DNA of 64,000 bases from Sycobia sp. Sy_11 (GCA_018907035.1 JACCIC010000097.1:632001-696000); one strand, 5' to 3'. Counted from the stretch's first letter, positions 50,145 through 62,982 are shown. The notes: generated by a model not told the origin, from the sequence alone. Numbers and translations are program-made.

Positions 50145-52944
50145 TACATATTTATTTATTTATTCTCGCATTTTGACTCAGGGATTACTTTACGCAATGC
50201 AATAAATATATTTTATATACGTGGTCAGGTGACACTTCGTCTTTTTCTCGCAACACACGGATCGATATAGTCTGTGCTCTATGGATGTCAACAGCTAAAG
50301 GCTGTGGGAAACTTATTGTACTGGGGGAACACAACGTCGGGAACGACCATGTCTGTTGAAAAAAATGCGATTAATAAAAATTCAACTGACCTTTCGACCT
50401 TTGGAACAACGTCTTTATTTGACCGATGAAACGAGCCGATGAAACGAGCCGCCGATCGGTCACGTGGGCTTTCTCCCGGCGCTTCTCTTAATCGGTTATC
50501 GTAGCCGTTCTGGCCGACCTTGTCGCCTCCGTCCTGCCAAGAAAGCTCTTCTAGTGATGCATACCCTTTTTTTCTTCTGCTTGGAGATCAGTGAGGATTA
50601 AGCGTTTAATAAGCAGCGTCACCGATTCAAAGACAGCGCTGTAGATGCTCGTAATGCGTTGTGCCTTTCTTCACTACACTGCTGTCATTTTTTTCTATAT
50701 ATACCTAGTACGTCTCGGCGAAAAATGCATCGTCTCTTACCTTCGATCTGTATAGCATATTAGATTCATAGTGGTAGGCTGTTTTACAATTTCTCTGTTT
50801 TAACATTTATTTGAAAACAGACATTTTTTTATATTGATTCATGTATTAGCTAAATGTTAAATTACAACTAATAAAATAATTTCAACTGATAAATACTATA
50901 ACTTTCATAGACTTGTTTATTTTTCTTCATTTATATGCTGAAACATTCATTTTTGGCATTCAAATTATCCTTTATAAGTAATCTTTAATACTTAATGAGT
51001 TTTCTAAAGGTAGTAAAACTTTAAGATAAGTATGTATTACTTGTTTCCACTTTTTGCAAGACAGAATGTACAAAAATTATATGTTGAAAAAGATTTTTTT
51101 CTCTTATTTTACGCTTTTACTTTATTTCTTGAAGAAATTTGAAATATGAATACTTAACATACTATATTATATAAAATAAATTTTGTATGTCAATGGTAAG
51201 ATTATTTAAAAGTCAATAGAGTTATCTTACATAAAACTATTGAGTAGAGATGTCATATTTTTGGCATTTGCAAATAACAAATTCTAAATTCTTGAAATCT
51301 TGAAGAATTGGTGAAAAATAAAAATAATTTGGAATTATAGATAGATTCTAGTGTATGCGAGAGTTTCTAGTTCATTAAGTGAGATATTTATATTAATATC
51401 CTCGATTATGTACATTAATAACTTCGAATCTTTATATTAAGACGTAATACGCAGATTAGAAACATGTAGGTAATTATTGTATCTGGATTTTATAGATACA
51501 TAAGCAGCCATATAATAAAGAAATGAATCGGTAATCGGAAGAATACCATATCTGTTGAATATTGTAAGATGTAGTAATGTTAACTAGAATCCATTGGTTG
51601 ATCAGATTAAAATTTTAATAATATTATAATTATAATTTATATATTCTAATTTGTGCATTTGATAACGAGTATAAGATTTATAAATGACACGACGATCATA
51701 CGTTAACAGAGGAAGAACTGGCGTTTTGAGATTATTATAATCAAAGTCATGAAAAATTTTTTTTATTCCCAGAAAGAACTGTCGTGTATCAAATATATTT
51801 TATTATTTAGTTCTTTTCTTTTTTTATAATTTATATCTAAATTTTACATTTTTTAGTTGATATAGTAGTTAACAACATTTACGCCTGTTATATAAGAAAT
51901 GTTCAGTATTAATTTTCATTTATCAATCCAAAAATTAATTTACGGGACTTTTTTGAAAACGTTAAATTAAATGACTATATTTCTTTGCTATGTAGATCCA
52001 AAGAAATAAAGAATGACGTTTCGAGAACGACTACAACCCCTAAGAATTATTTTACTCGTTCTCGAGAAATTACGCCGATAAGCTTGATAACAACTACATT
52101 GAAAAGCACGATTTCGGAAGAATTGCAGCCACCGCCAGAAATATCCAGGATGTCCAAATTTATCAATAGCTTCGAAGACGATCAATTTTCATTTTTGGTT
52201 CCGCCACCTGTTAGGGCTGACAATCTCCATCATCAAAAGAAATCTTTCGAGTCTCTTAAAACTGACAATTCGAAATTTCAGAAGAGCTCGTTCGAATCAT
52301 TTAACGATAAGCATTTTAAAGACGATTTTGGGAGTAATTTTTATAAAAGTGAGGGCGGATCCGTCACCTTCAGCCCTCGTACGGAGAGGATTCTAGAGAT
52401 GGTGCAGGCTCGCGGTCTCGAAAGTGAACACTCCCCCAGCGTCCATACCACCAAGCCAGCGAATTTCCTTGAACCACCAATTTTCAAAACGGACTCAACA
52501 GTCTTTCCGAAGACCAAATTCAGCTTCCAGAACGACAACTACCCGTACGTAGAGACGCTCAGATCGATCCAGAATAACAAACCTACGACCAGCAGTTTCG
52601 GTAATATCATTAATTCACTAATCAGGACGTCAACGACTGCAGGCGTGACAAAGGCCCAGCCAACGTCGGAAGCCTCGATTTTTGCCGTGCCATCGAAGCC
52701 ATTGTTATCTGGGGATGCGGAGAACGATCCCTACTATCCGAAAGCCCCCTATTCGACCACCGAGGCATATTACACACCTAGGAATCAGCCAGGCAAATCT
52801 AGAAAACCGTACTTCACCACGAGACAACCACCGACAAGCAGTATCAAATTCGAGATTCCCGCGGTATTGCCGGATTTGAACAATCTCGAAGATCTGCTAG
52901 ATCGTAGGAAGTTCTTCTTCATACCGCAAATCAAATCCGTCTAA
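41882..52944 (+). CDS. Secreted single-CBM14 chitin-binding protein, CPAP1-like, 486 aa (3 coding exons)
   Basis: Coding exons 41882-41944, 48505-48953 and 51996-52944 join in phases 0 and 2 at GTGAGT/TATGTAG and GTAAAA/TATGTAG sites, giving 1461 coding bases. The product should be secreted to the apical extracellular matrix and bind chitin in cuticle. Residues 1-18 are a signal peptide (MRLIWIVCALVLTADG). One peritrophin-A domain covers residues 34-87, with cysteines at 34, 49, 55, 66, 79 and 87 and the aromatic YYADL and YHTC positions. The remaining ~400 residues are Ser/Thr/Pro-rich and presumably disordered, ending in a compact block LPDLNNLEDLLDRRKFFFIP. One CBM14 per protein is the definition of the CPAP1 group; the exact member is not assigned. 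No frameshift or stop is seen. Confidence 0.88.
45474..45528. repeat. (TA)n microsatellite
   Basis: An intronic TA tract. Confidence 0.95.
47427..47600. mobile_element. Short inverted-repeat element (MITE-like), copy 3
   Basis: Left end TGACAGTCAGGCTGTCCTT, right end AAAGGACAATCTGAGTGTC (inverted), about 174 bp with an (AAAAT)-rich core. It is the cleanest of the three copies. Confidence 0.75.
48505..48953 (+). CDS. Chitin-binding gene, exon 2 (CBM14 domain)
   Basis: A 449-base exon, strikingly GC-rich against AT-rich introns. It encodes residues 22-170: NTTPPPVSSDF, then the whole six-cysteine CBM14 (CSGRPMGYYADL ... CDHAYLVDC), then a charged spacer with a His/Asp-rich stretch and YPTFVLNSSVFLTNREPG. 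Cysteine spacing is 14-5-10-12-7, as in CPAP1 proteins. Acceptor TATGTAG|AAC; donor CG|GTAAAA. Confidence 0.92.
48954..51995 (+). other. Intron 2 of the chitin-binding gene (3.04 kb)
   Basis: AT-rich. It holds a (TA)n tract at 50087-50140 and, at 50300-50560, a less AT-rich island with a 13-bp direct repeat (CCGATGAAACGAG at 50423 and 50436) and TCACGTGGG near 50460, which may be an enhancer. Confidence 0.6.
50087..50140. repeat. (TA)n microsatellite
   Basis: An intronic TA tract. Confidence 0.95.
51996..52944 (+). CDS. Chitin-binding gene, exon 3 (Ser/Thr/Pro-rich tail)
   Basis: Starts after TTTGCTATGTAG in phase 2, encodes residues 171-486 and stops with TAA at 52942-52944. It is rich in S, T, P, K and N with TTTTP, TTTRQ and repeated KSFES/KSSFES motifs, has no cysteine, and would offer many O-glycosylation sites. 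The last 32 residues form the most protein-like block and are probably the conserved C terminus. The open frame extends 10 bases upstream of the acceptor without an ATG, supporting splice entry. Confidence 0.88.
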
Positions 52945-53205
52945 ATTAGATTATAATATTTCGTATTTTGCATTTATTTGGAGGTATTATTGTCGTGCAA
53001 ACCTTTACTTAAAAGGAACTATTAAAAATATCAATTCTGATCAAATTTCCTGACCAGTAAGATCTAACATAATTAATATTTACATTCGTTTTAAAAAAGT
53101 TTTTTGATTGTTGAATCTTTTATTTATTTAAGGCATTTTACGAAAGTATTAGATTTTTATATTTTATATTTTTCTACGATAAATTTAAATATATTATTTA
53201 TTTTT

Positions 53206-53211
53206 AATAAA
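53206..53211 (+). terminator. Candidate poly(A) signal of the chitin-binding gene
   Basis: AATAAA 262 bases after the stop codon, in AT-rich 3' sequence. Confidence 0.5.
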
Positions 53212-53548
53212 AGTAATCATTTATTCTATAATACAAAACTTATAAAATAGATAGATGACCAATCAATTGAAATTGATGTATTTTATATAATACCATAATA
53301 GTATAAGCACGTATTATGTTAAAATAACCGGATGCCGTCCATAATATAAAGCCAGAGTTGAATATAAGAAATTTATTAGTTAAAATGTAGGTAAGCTATT
53401 CTATAGATCTATAGAGTTCCGAATAATTGTTTACAAAAAATATTCTCTTTATGATAATTTTCAACGAATAAAAATAATCATAATATTAAGCTCAATTAAA
53501 TATAAAGAGAAATATCAAAATAAAAAGAATACATGTATATCTATATAT

Positions 53549-53673
<125 letters not shown>

Positions 53674-54175
53674 AATCGTTACTAAGAGTATGTAATAGAT
53701 TGATTCTGTGTGCCAAGTTGTTTCTCACAAATGCGGTATAAATTAATTCTTAATTTATACAGCTTTTAATAGCTTCAATTAAGAATTTGTTAAAAATTTA
53801 ATTTATTAGCTTTAAAATGAACTTTTTTCAAATAAGGAAAGTCAAATAATACAATCCTATAACTCTCTATGGAACTCTTAAATAAAAAGACCATTTGAAT
53901 GTAAAAGAATATATTTAAAAGCTAATGAATTATTTCTTTACACAACGTCGAGACATATATCTTACGTTAATATTTATATTATTTTATGATTTCTTTACAA
54001 ATATTAAGCTTCTTGTGAAATGAAATTTATAAATAAGATGTCACAATTATATAATGTAATATATTTTTGTTCAGAACTGCTTCAAATATTTCTATTATTA
54101 CGTAAATAAATTGGTTAATCAAATTAATATACAAAATAAATTCATTTATAATATAGTTAAGATCAAAAGAAATAT

Positions 54176-54475
54176 ATGCGAATGGTATATTTTTATACGC
54201 TTTTTCATGCTCTCTGTATATTAATGACAATGAATAAACTATTAATTAGAAGAAAAAAAACTAAATTATATCTTTTATTCTTATTATGCTGCGTACAATT
54301 TATAATAGTCAAAGCTAATGCACAACAGCACACAACCACAATATCTAATTATATACCTATGAGTAATGATTTCATTACACAGCAAAGTTTATTTGTTGGT
54401 GGGTTGCATAAAAAATCGTCTAGTAATAATACAGGGACATTATTATGCAGCGGAATGAGTTACGGAAGGACTTGA
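54176..54475 (+). CDS. 99-codon ORF with a hydrophobic segment, doubtful
   Basis: Has a possible signal-anchor (KLYLLFLLCCVQFIIVKANA) followed by a Thr/Ser-rich tail. No homology is recognised, no promoter is seen, and the composition is close to the AT-rich background. It could be chance or a fragment of an unknown element. Confidence 0.15.
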   Translation: MRMVYFYTLFHALCILMTMNKLLIRRKKTKLYLLFLLCCVQFIIVKANAQQHTTTISNYIPMSNDFITQQSLFVGGLHKKSSSNNTGTLLCSGMSYGRT

Positions 54476-55225
54476 GTTTGAACCAAATCAGCAGCCATTC
54501 CACTGACCGCTCTGTATCTATATACATTTCGCAATACAAAGAATTTCCTTGTTTTATGGTATAATCGGTAAGATAATTATAGAATATTCAAGTCACAATA
54601 ATTATTATTCGTTATTATATCCCAATTGCTGCTTTCTGATTGGTACGCACTTTATTTCCATTTTATTCTCAAAATCCTAGCTGATCACATTCTAAATGTT
54701 TACATACTTGGTAGAAATGATAGAAAAATATGCACAATGTTGATTAATATACAGAATTTCTATAATGTATACATATAAATTATTCTTCCGCGTATTATTA
54801 ATTTTCAATTCTTACAAGTTTTCAAATTCTGAAGAACATAGAATTACTTTCAGGAGCAGAAGGAATGGAAGAGATATTAGCATCGGTATTTACAAGATCG
54901 CGCAGCTTGTTGTTGAATTGTTTTATCTTTTTCACGACATTCACATTCTGAAGTTTCCTTACAGCTTTTCATCTCTGCAAAAAGCACAACTTAATTTTAC
55001 GTAAAAAAAGTTAATAATTTATGTCTATATTAATACTATGATTGTGAATGAACTAAATTACCTAGGAAGCCATCTAAAGTTAGAATAGATATTATAAATA
55101 AAAAATAAAGAGTTAAGAATGCTTTAGCGCATGATTAAACGCTGACAGCTTAAATTAACTTTTGGCAGATAGAAACTATTCTTCAGAAATGGAAATAGAA
55201 AGAAATAAAACTAGTTATACATTTT

Positions 55226-55415
55226 TCAACTTTTAAAGATCATAGGTACACCCATACCCCCTCTCTGCTGCAATATTCTGTTTTGCAGTCGGCCCTGTTT
55301 GTCGGTGAGAGTTTTTCCGGCGTCACCGAGTGTAGGTTTTTTTTCACAGCATCCCGTATCTCCCGAAGGCCAGTTGTCTATTTCCTTACCGCATTTCTCA
55401 CACTTACAATAGGAC
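55226..55415 (-). CDS. Cysteine-rich gene, last exon
   Basis: 190 bases, entered in phase 2 after AAATTGCAG. It encodes SYCKCEKCGKEIDNWPSG, a CC pair, then a cysteine-free tail ending MGVPMIFKS and TGA. Base composition is clearly richer in GC than the flanking introns. Confidence 0.7.
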
Positions 55416-57879
55416 CTGCAATTTGCAGACAGTTACATTTTCAGAGTAGAAAGTAAACAAGGAAGAGAGGCTTGAATTCTTTACTAGTAAGCATTTATAC
55501 TTCTTATATTATGTTCAAAATTATTGAAATAATTTTCATATAGAATTTTCACAGAAAATGTTGTATTACTATACGAATTTATTAAATATTTTAATGATTC
55601 AATTAAAAAGTAAATTTTTTAGAGAAAAAACATATATAAGAATCTGTAAGTTAAGTATTTTATAGCAATTTCTACAGAAATTTTTATTTTCAAAAACATT
55701 ATGGTATCAAATGACATATTTGTTAAATCTTCTTTAAATATAATATTTATTTTTTTTCCTATAAAAATAATATATAAGATCTAAGATTTAAGCAGAATTT
55801 TCAATATGAAAAATTTTCATCAAATAAGATAATTTTTTAAAAATAATACTTGCATAACTCTATATGAATACAATACAATATAGACATGAACAAGGGTGTA
55901 ATAATTGTTTCTCTACCGTTCTCTACTGAATACTAAAATATTAAATCAGTATATTTTTATAAATACGCATCATAAAATAAATGAGACTATACTGAAAACT
56001 AACACGAACAATTATTTAAAATAATCAGTGACATCTCGCGCGACCTTATACATGAGGATAAAGTAATTAAAAAATTTTTATTATTTAACATCACCTCTTA
56101 TATACTTTCCTTATAGTATATCCTTAACCGGCAACGGGGATTTATACGGTATGTTTGTAAACAAAGCAAATACCTACATTTATAATAGAATCCTGTCAAT
56201 TTATTGCAGTATTTAATCAGCGCTTATTTTATACAAAAATTTCTCAATCACATAAATTAATCTTTTTACAGCGATTGTCAAATTCTTGAACGGATGATGA
56301 TGCTATATGTTACTATATATAGGAGATAGATAACGTAACATTACCACATCGGTAATGTCTCTGAATTTTTATAAAAAATATTTGGATCCTAGTTTTGTAT
56401 TAGCACGAACTGCGTTACTTTGTAATTACGTGTAACTTATTATATGTAAATCTGATCATTATTAAAAAAAAAAGTTCATTCGCTGTAAATCAGTGAATGT
56501 TCAGTATTTTTAAGGAAAGGAAACCATACTGTGGAAATGATGAATATTAACTGATTTAGTAGTGAACTAGTCATTTGATTTTCATTGGTTTCAATTTAGA
56601 GAGAAAACAGTAAATTAGATTGAAAAATTATATGTAAATTATGAAACTTTAACATAGTTTATACATATGTTGAATGCATTAAAAATTCTTCAGTCAGTTT
56701 CAGTAGTTTTACGATATTGTTTGCTGATAATATCAAATCGGTATAAAAACAAGTAAAATATATAAAATTTCATACAAAGCAACAGAATAAAACTTAAATC
56801 ATTTCGTGTATAAGAATTTACTTTTACATGCGTTCTATGTACTTTATAGTATTTTCATTAAAAACCTTCATCTGAATCTAAAATTAATTGTTTATTTACG
56901 ACAATGCTACGGTCAATAATTAGTTTCCAATACATTTTTTTTTAAAGTGTTTAGTGTACTAATAAAATCGATATAACTATATGTGTATTTCATAAAAGAG
57001 ATTGTGATAATATTCGTACAATAATTATTATGTGTTTATACCAGATGTTGTTATAGCCGATAAAATATTAATCGATTGGTATAGATTTTTTCTTTGACGA
57101 TGTAATATATAACAATAACTTGTAAGAAAGTATTATCTATGAATAATCGTGATTCCCAGAGTAATCAATCCTCTAAATCCAATAATAAAATTATAGTTTA
57201 TTATCAGCCGTAAGCCATAAATTAATCTTGTTTCCTAGAGAGATAAGTATTTTAATTTTGATTGCATAAATTTCAGTAGGAATTCACGCTTATTCATAAT
57301 ATAGCTAATTGTTTTATTACCATGATAATAAAACGATATAGCTATATTAATATGTTAATATAGATATCCTAAAAACATTTTATTTGAAATTTCGATAAAG
57401 CAGAGGTAAATTCAAGTACTTTTTCAAAATTTAATTATAATAAGATTGTTAAAAAAATTTACATTAACTTTTAAGAAAAAAATATATTATTTTAAGTAGA
57501 ATTTTAAAAAGAAAATATATTTTATTTTTATAGCCTTTAAATATGAAGTGCTGTACAAAAATATGTAAAAATATCCTTCACCCTCTTCCTAAGATGTAGG
57601 ATACCAGAATTACAGTCAGATGTCATGAAAATGCGCTTAAATAACCCGTTCTCGAAAGTTTATTGTCAAAAAGTAGAATAATAATGAGAAAAAAGACAGT
57701 CGCTTATATTCATAGAGAAATAAAATTAAATTAGCGGTCTGTATACAGCGTTATCCGCGAAGGTTGCGCAATACGCGAAGCCCGCGCAACAGACACAACC
57801 ATCGGAGACTGAGAAAAAAGTGCATGGAATCTTTATCGCTGCTCCCTGCCACTCCATAATAAGTATATGTATACGTATA

Positions 57880-57934
<55 letters not shown>

Positions 57935-58045
57935 TATCGAAGTCCTTTCACGATCGAATAGCCCGCGACGCCGGCGCCCCTTGTCAAGGAGAATTATTAT
58001 TAATTATTTTCCATCTCGACGCATACATACTTATTACACTAGGCA

Positions 58046-58082
<37 letters not shown>

Positions 58083-59731
58083 ACATAAACTCACCTCGGC
58101 ACTCTTTCTACCTCGGGCAGCTCTATCACATCGTTGCATCCGCAAGAACAAAGCTGCAGCTTGTTCGCGCCCACACAGCAGGCGTCGTCGGCTCCTCCAT
58201 TGCCGCAGTCGTCGCTCTACAGAATTGTATGAGTGTTATGTATGTATGTATGTATGTATGTACGTACATACACGCACGTAATATATTAACAGTATTTTGC
58301 AAAGGAAAAATATTGATCATGCGACACGCACGAATCAAATAGAGAAAAGAAAGAGAGATTTTCGCACAGAAAGTTCCAAGCTATATCAAGTCGTAATGCG
58401 ACTCGGCGAATTCCTGCTTTATGACGAATCCACGAGAGACTGCAAGTGTAAATAATGTTATGAATTTGCTTTAGTGCGAATAGGTTTGTTTGAACTTGAG
58501 TACTGAGGTGCGTGCGCACATATTATAAATATACGACTGTATGGACGGTGAGCAGATACCGAACTAAGACAATTGCGTTTGAAATAAGTTGTTTAATTTT
58601 ATATACCGCAAGGGTATTAGTGCATTTTTTATTAATAAAAGAAATTCTAATGTATTTGAGGAGCAGTTCTAAACTACAATGAAGAAATAGACCAGTTTCT
58701 GCTTACATAAACAAAGACAAATTTTTTTAAATTTCTTTACCGTAGACAAAATTAAAATTTATGCAAAAGAATAATTAAGTTTTATTTTGAAAAATTTTTT
58801 ATTAGTAAAGTGCGATCGGAAATTGCAAATATGCAGATCAGCAACGCTTATCTTGACATAACTTAGCAGATTATTTTGACTTCTTGCTCAAGATCATCGA
58901 GTTTTAGAAGGATGAATTAACGGCGAAGCGAATTTACAAATGAGGCCTATTAATTTTAAACAATTATAAAGGATTTCATTAACTATAAGTGAAACTAATA
59001 AAAAGAGGAAACAGCTATTATATCTTGAAGATAGAATGTTTAAACTAATAATTATTGAGAAGGAACTGTACGACATTTTTCGATATATTTCCATAGTTCT
59101 AAAAATTTATCTAATATTAATGACTCTAAATTGTACCAAAAAGGGTCCTCTTCAAATGTTATATTCATAAAAAAACTGATTACGGATATTTATGTTATAG
59201 AATCAGCTATCTTTATATGAGTAATAACAGTTGAATTCAAATACTAAAATTATTGACGTTTTTGCCAAATAAAAATTATTGGATCTGTGTTTAAAAAACT
59301 CTAAATGATTAATTGAATAAATAAGTATATAATTGCGATGTATAATATCGATCCTGCAGTATGATTATAATAAACAATTTATAAGCACATAAAAAGAAAT
59401 GCGAATATATTATTCAAATTAGATGTTTATCTCAAATTTTAAAATAAAATAGAATCCTTATATAGACTTACTAGAGCTTAGTTCAGTAAAACAATTTCCA
59501 GACTCAATTTAATGAAATTCGATTGGTATAAATCAGCATATATAATAATTTGAATCAATAAGCTTTGAACTTACGTATGACGACGTAGAAGGACGTCCCG
59601 TGCAATCCGAATCACACTTCGTAATCTGTTTAGCTGTGAATAAAAAAATATTTAGTAGAGTTTGTTTCTATAGCGATTCCTATACATAGTTTTAAAATAA
59701 ATTGTAAATATATATACCAAGAGTCTCATCA
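55226..59731 (-). CDS. Cysteine-rich, probably secreted small protein, 3' exons (minus strand)
   Basis: Three exons with consistent phases: 59575-59633, 58095-58216 and 55226-55415 (TGA 55226-55228). A 14-base exon at 59718-59731 may precede them. Acceptors are TTTATTCACAG, AATTCTGTAG and AAATTGCAG; donors GTAAGT, GTGAGT. The ~122 visible residues carry cysteine blocks: CDSDC; then C...CC...CSCGC in exon 58095-58216; then YCKCEKC...GCC in the last exon, followed by a Gln/Arg-rich helix-like tail. Dense paired cysteines suggest a disulfide-rich extracellular protein. The signal peptide and start codon are not visible and may lie beyond 64000 or in a tiny exon. No family is recognised. Introns are 2.68 kb and 1.36 kb. 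Confidence 0.7.
55416..58094 (-). other. Intron of the cysteine-rich gene (2.68 kb)
   Basis: AT-rich, no gene. It contains (TA)n at 57883-57932 and (GA)n at 58047-58079, the latter only ~15 bases from the donor. Confidence 0.6.
57883..58079. repeat. (TA)n and (GA)n microsatellites
   Basis: TA tract 57883-57932 and GA tract 58047-58079, separated by ~115 bases of less AT-rich DNA. Confidence 0.9.
58095..58216 (-). CDS. Cysteine-rich gene, middle exon
   Basis: 122 bases entered in phase 0, encoding 40 residues plus 2 bases: SDDCGNGGADDACCVGANK, then LCSCGC and an acidic ELPEVERVP end. Six cysteines in 25 residues; the exon is GC-rich against the flanks. Confidence 0.75.
59575..59633 (-). CDS. 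Cysteine-rich gene, upstream internal exon
   Basis: 59 bases between TTTATTCACAG and GTAAGT. It encodes KQITKCDSDCTGRPSTSSY after a split codon and joins the next exon in phase 0. Confidence 0.65.
59718..59731 (-). other. Possible 14-base microexon of the cysteine-rich gene
   Basis: TATTGCAG|TGATGAGACTCTTG|GTATAT on the minus strand. Read in phase it would add DETL and supply the G that completes an Ala codon with the next exon. The intervening intron would be 84 bases (59634-59717). Confidence 0.3.
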
Positions 59732-59816
59732 CTGCAATAAAGTCGAAGACAGTATCTTAATATCTTAATGAAATGCTATCAAATACAATGTTTAAAACGA
59801 CTCGGTCTGAGTGTTG

Positions 59817-59820
<4 letters not shown>

Positions 59821-59872
<52 letters not shown>
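59821..59872. repeat. (TA)n microsatellite
   Basis: A TA tract upstream of the possible microexon. Confidence 0.95.
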
Positions 59873-59875
<3 letters not shown>

Positions 59876-61620
59876 CCGATTGGAATGGCGCAGAAATACA
59901 GTCAATAGGAGAATAAGCAAATATTTGCAAAAATGTAATTAAAATAAATTATTTGGCGAAAAAAAATTGTATTTTCATTACGGTTGCTCATCCCGTGATT
60001 ACGAGCTTGCACCGGTGCGCTATTGAGGTTTTTTTCAGAATCTTGTTTCATTCATTTGTATATTATATATACGCGCACTCTTATACTTATATATTGGTAT
60101 ATAATAATGCACTTTGCCTTTTTCTATGCTGGTAATCTCGGTATGTTGTAATAAGGTCGACAAGATTCTTGTGACAGAATAAAAATAATGCGCAAACCGA
60201 AGAGACCGCGCTGCTAATGTTACATAGATATTTTCATTAAATATTGCATCCGCGCCGAATTCCAAACTATTGCTACATATATGTAAATTGTACTCAATTG
60301 TAATGAAAAATTGATTATTGTTGAAACTTTAAGAGATTATTCACATTGCAATATATTTCAGGTACATTTTAAAAATTTAAATAATTATATTCGAATTTGA
60401 CAATTTCCTAAATTTTTTTACTTATTGCCTTAAAAGTAACAATCATAATAGCGAAAATATATCAAATGAATTAGAATCAATTTAATACTAGATCTACCGA
60501 CAATTATTAGCAACAGTATTAAAATTAAAGAGTAAAAAGAGTAAAAAGAGGCGTTTAAATTGGCGCGCTAGTTCTACCGTTAATAATATATATAATTGTC
60601 CGTATATACGGATGGACAAGTTGTAATCTTTAATGTATTGAAAAATATAAAAATTCTCATTATAAGGTTTTCTAGGTATCTATAATTTATATATGTTACC
60701 GCAAAAAATCACTTTCTTAAATAAATACAATTATGATGATGCAATTAGTATTTATTATAGTGGAGTCATTAAATTAATTTTAAAAACATGAATATATATT
60801 TTTAATAAACTTTTTTATCTCGGATATAGTTGGAAGTTATTTATAAAATTTAATTTCGTTCAATATTTCTTGATTATAATATTTTAGAAAATAATTTATA
60901 TTTGAAGTGAAATTTATAAACGTTATATGTATATATACTTGAAGTTAAAATAATTAAATAGAAATACTGTCTTTTTCGAAAGAAGTTGTTAAAACAAATG
61001 TTCCAATTTCGGGTCAACGATTTTGTTTAAAATATAATATTTCACCTTTATACATTTATTGGTATGTCTATAATTAGATACGATTCCTAGAAAATAGCTC
61101 ATCCTAGCGCTCGAAATTTTCAGATATATATCTCTCCAAAAAAACAACTTTTAAGAAAAGTAAAATAGTTAGGCGAGTTGGATGTGTTCTTAGCATAGTA
61201 AGAATTTTAAATACATCTTCTCATGTATTTTTTAAAAAATTTATATAAAATACTTTCCGAATTCAAAGTTCAAAACATATTAACACAAAAAATATTCTAT
61301 AATTAAATTAAAAATCAGTTCACTGATATAGTCAAATGTCCTACCAACTGTGATAAAGGGAAACATAATATATGTTCTTAACATTTTAAGACATTTACAA
61401 CTTATAAATTTTATAAGACAAAAGTACATACATAATAGCATCTGTAATTATATTATAAATCTGTTCATAGTAAATCAAAAAAACGTTCATATACCAGAAT
61501 AGTATTTATACAAAATATTTTTCTAAAATTTTCCGAAATAGTTTAACAAAAAATAAATTACGTAACGTAATAAAATCTTAAAACAATGGACCATTAACAG
61601 AAATGGCTAAGTGCATTTTA
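59873..61620. other. No gene seen
   Basis: AT-rich. A GTCC-GTATATAC-GGATGGAC near-palindrome lies at about 60598-60617. If the cysteine-rich gene starts further right, this is intron. Confidence 0.4.
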
Positions 61621-62266
61621 TATGCATCCCTATAAATAACAGAACGTATAGTTTACACAAATATATCCGAAACTCTAAAAAAAATAATAAATAAATAGTT
61701 TTAACGGAAATGCAGCTTAATAAAGTAATGAGATCATTTACACATAGCCGAGTTTATTTTCACATCCTTTTGTCCACGCGTGAACTCATAAAGAATAATC
61801 AATTATCTTGAATCATCGATGTTTTTAGGTGAACATTTTTCTGCTTTTTTCTGATAATTCATCGTTATTAAAAAAGCAGATATGAACTTGCCAGGCCCAT
61901 TTCCACGAAGTTTATAGGTGCACAAATCCGATTTTGAACTTAAACATATATACTCTAAGTCTGAAATAATATACTCTTAAATAACTTAAATAACTTAAAT
62001 ATATATACTCTAAGGTGAAAGTACATAATCCTAATGAAAATTGTTTACTTTTCATTAATTGTGTACTTTAAAAGAAAATAAATACACCTTGGAAAGAAAT
62101 GATCATGTGACACAATTTCTTGTACGAACTGAACAAATGGCAAAACTCCTATAATAATAACTAATAACTAATAAATAGAATAACTAATAAATAGAAATTT
62201 ATACACATTATTAAAACATTTTTTTTAAAACAGTTTTTAATTAAAGGATTAAGGATATTAAATAAT

Positions 62267-62312
<46 letters not shown>

Positions 62313-62982
62313 CATAGAGCAGCTAGAGCTCAGACAATAAGGGCATCTGCTTGTTTACTATCGTTAAGTACCGGATTTTACTGGTCAAATTGAATTTTGT
62401 GAATGGTCTAAATTAGATTCCTGTCAACCTAATTTTTCGGGATCTTTTAACAAAACAGTGTTTTCCTATTTCTTTGAGGGCAACAATTGAACTCTTAAAT
62501 CTTAATCCTGCAAAAAAAATATTATATAATCTGTTCAAATAAATATTTATAAATAAGTATATATATTTATAAATATTTATAAATGTATATTTATATTTTT
62601 GGCTATTTAAAACGTATGTAGTTACAAAATTGAAGGTTATATACCAATAAAGTTTCATTATTCAGATTACGGTATACACTATAAAAATTTTTCATGCAAA
62701 AATTAATTATTAAAAAAAAATAGCATAGGCTTTGTGGGAGCGGTTCTGGTAAGTTCATATCTGTTTTTTTAATAACGATGAATTATCAGAAAAAAGTAGA
62801 AGAATATTCACCTAAAAACATCGATGATTCAAGATAATTGATTCTTTTTTATGAGTCCACGCGTGGACAAAATAATGTGAAAATAAACTCGGCTATCTGT
62901 AAATGATTTATTTATTATCATTTTTTAGAGTTTTCGATATATTTGTATAAACTATACATGCTGTTATTTATAGGGATGCATA
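61621..62982. mobile_element. Element with long terminal inverted repeats (~250-290 bp), non-autonomous
   Basis: Left arm 61621-61911 and right arm 62730-62982 are inverted copies. Both start TATGCATCCCTATAAATAAC at the outer end and share GCCGAGTTTATTTTCACAT, TTGTCCACGCGTG, ATCATCGATGTTTTTAGGTGAA and TTCATCGTTATTAAAAAA. The left arm has a ~36-bp extra segment. The ~820-bp interior has no coding capacity and a (TG)n tract at 62271-62309. It abuts the gypsy fragment at the right, so it probably inserted into it. Confidence 0.7.
62271..62309. repeat. (TG)n microsatellite
   Basis: A TG tract inside the inverted-repeat element. Confidence 0.95.

Noticed and set aside
57820..58338. ORFs on both strands overlapping the cysteine-rich middle exon
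   Set aside because: They read through TA and GA microsatellites; the splice-defined minus-strand frame explains the non-repetitive part better.
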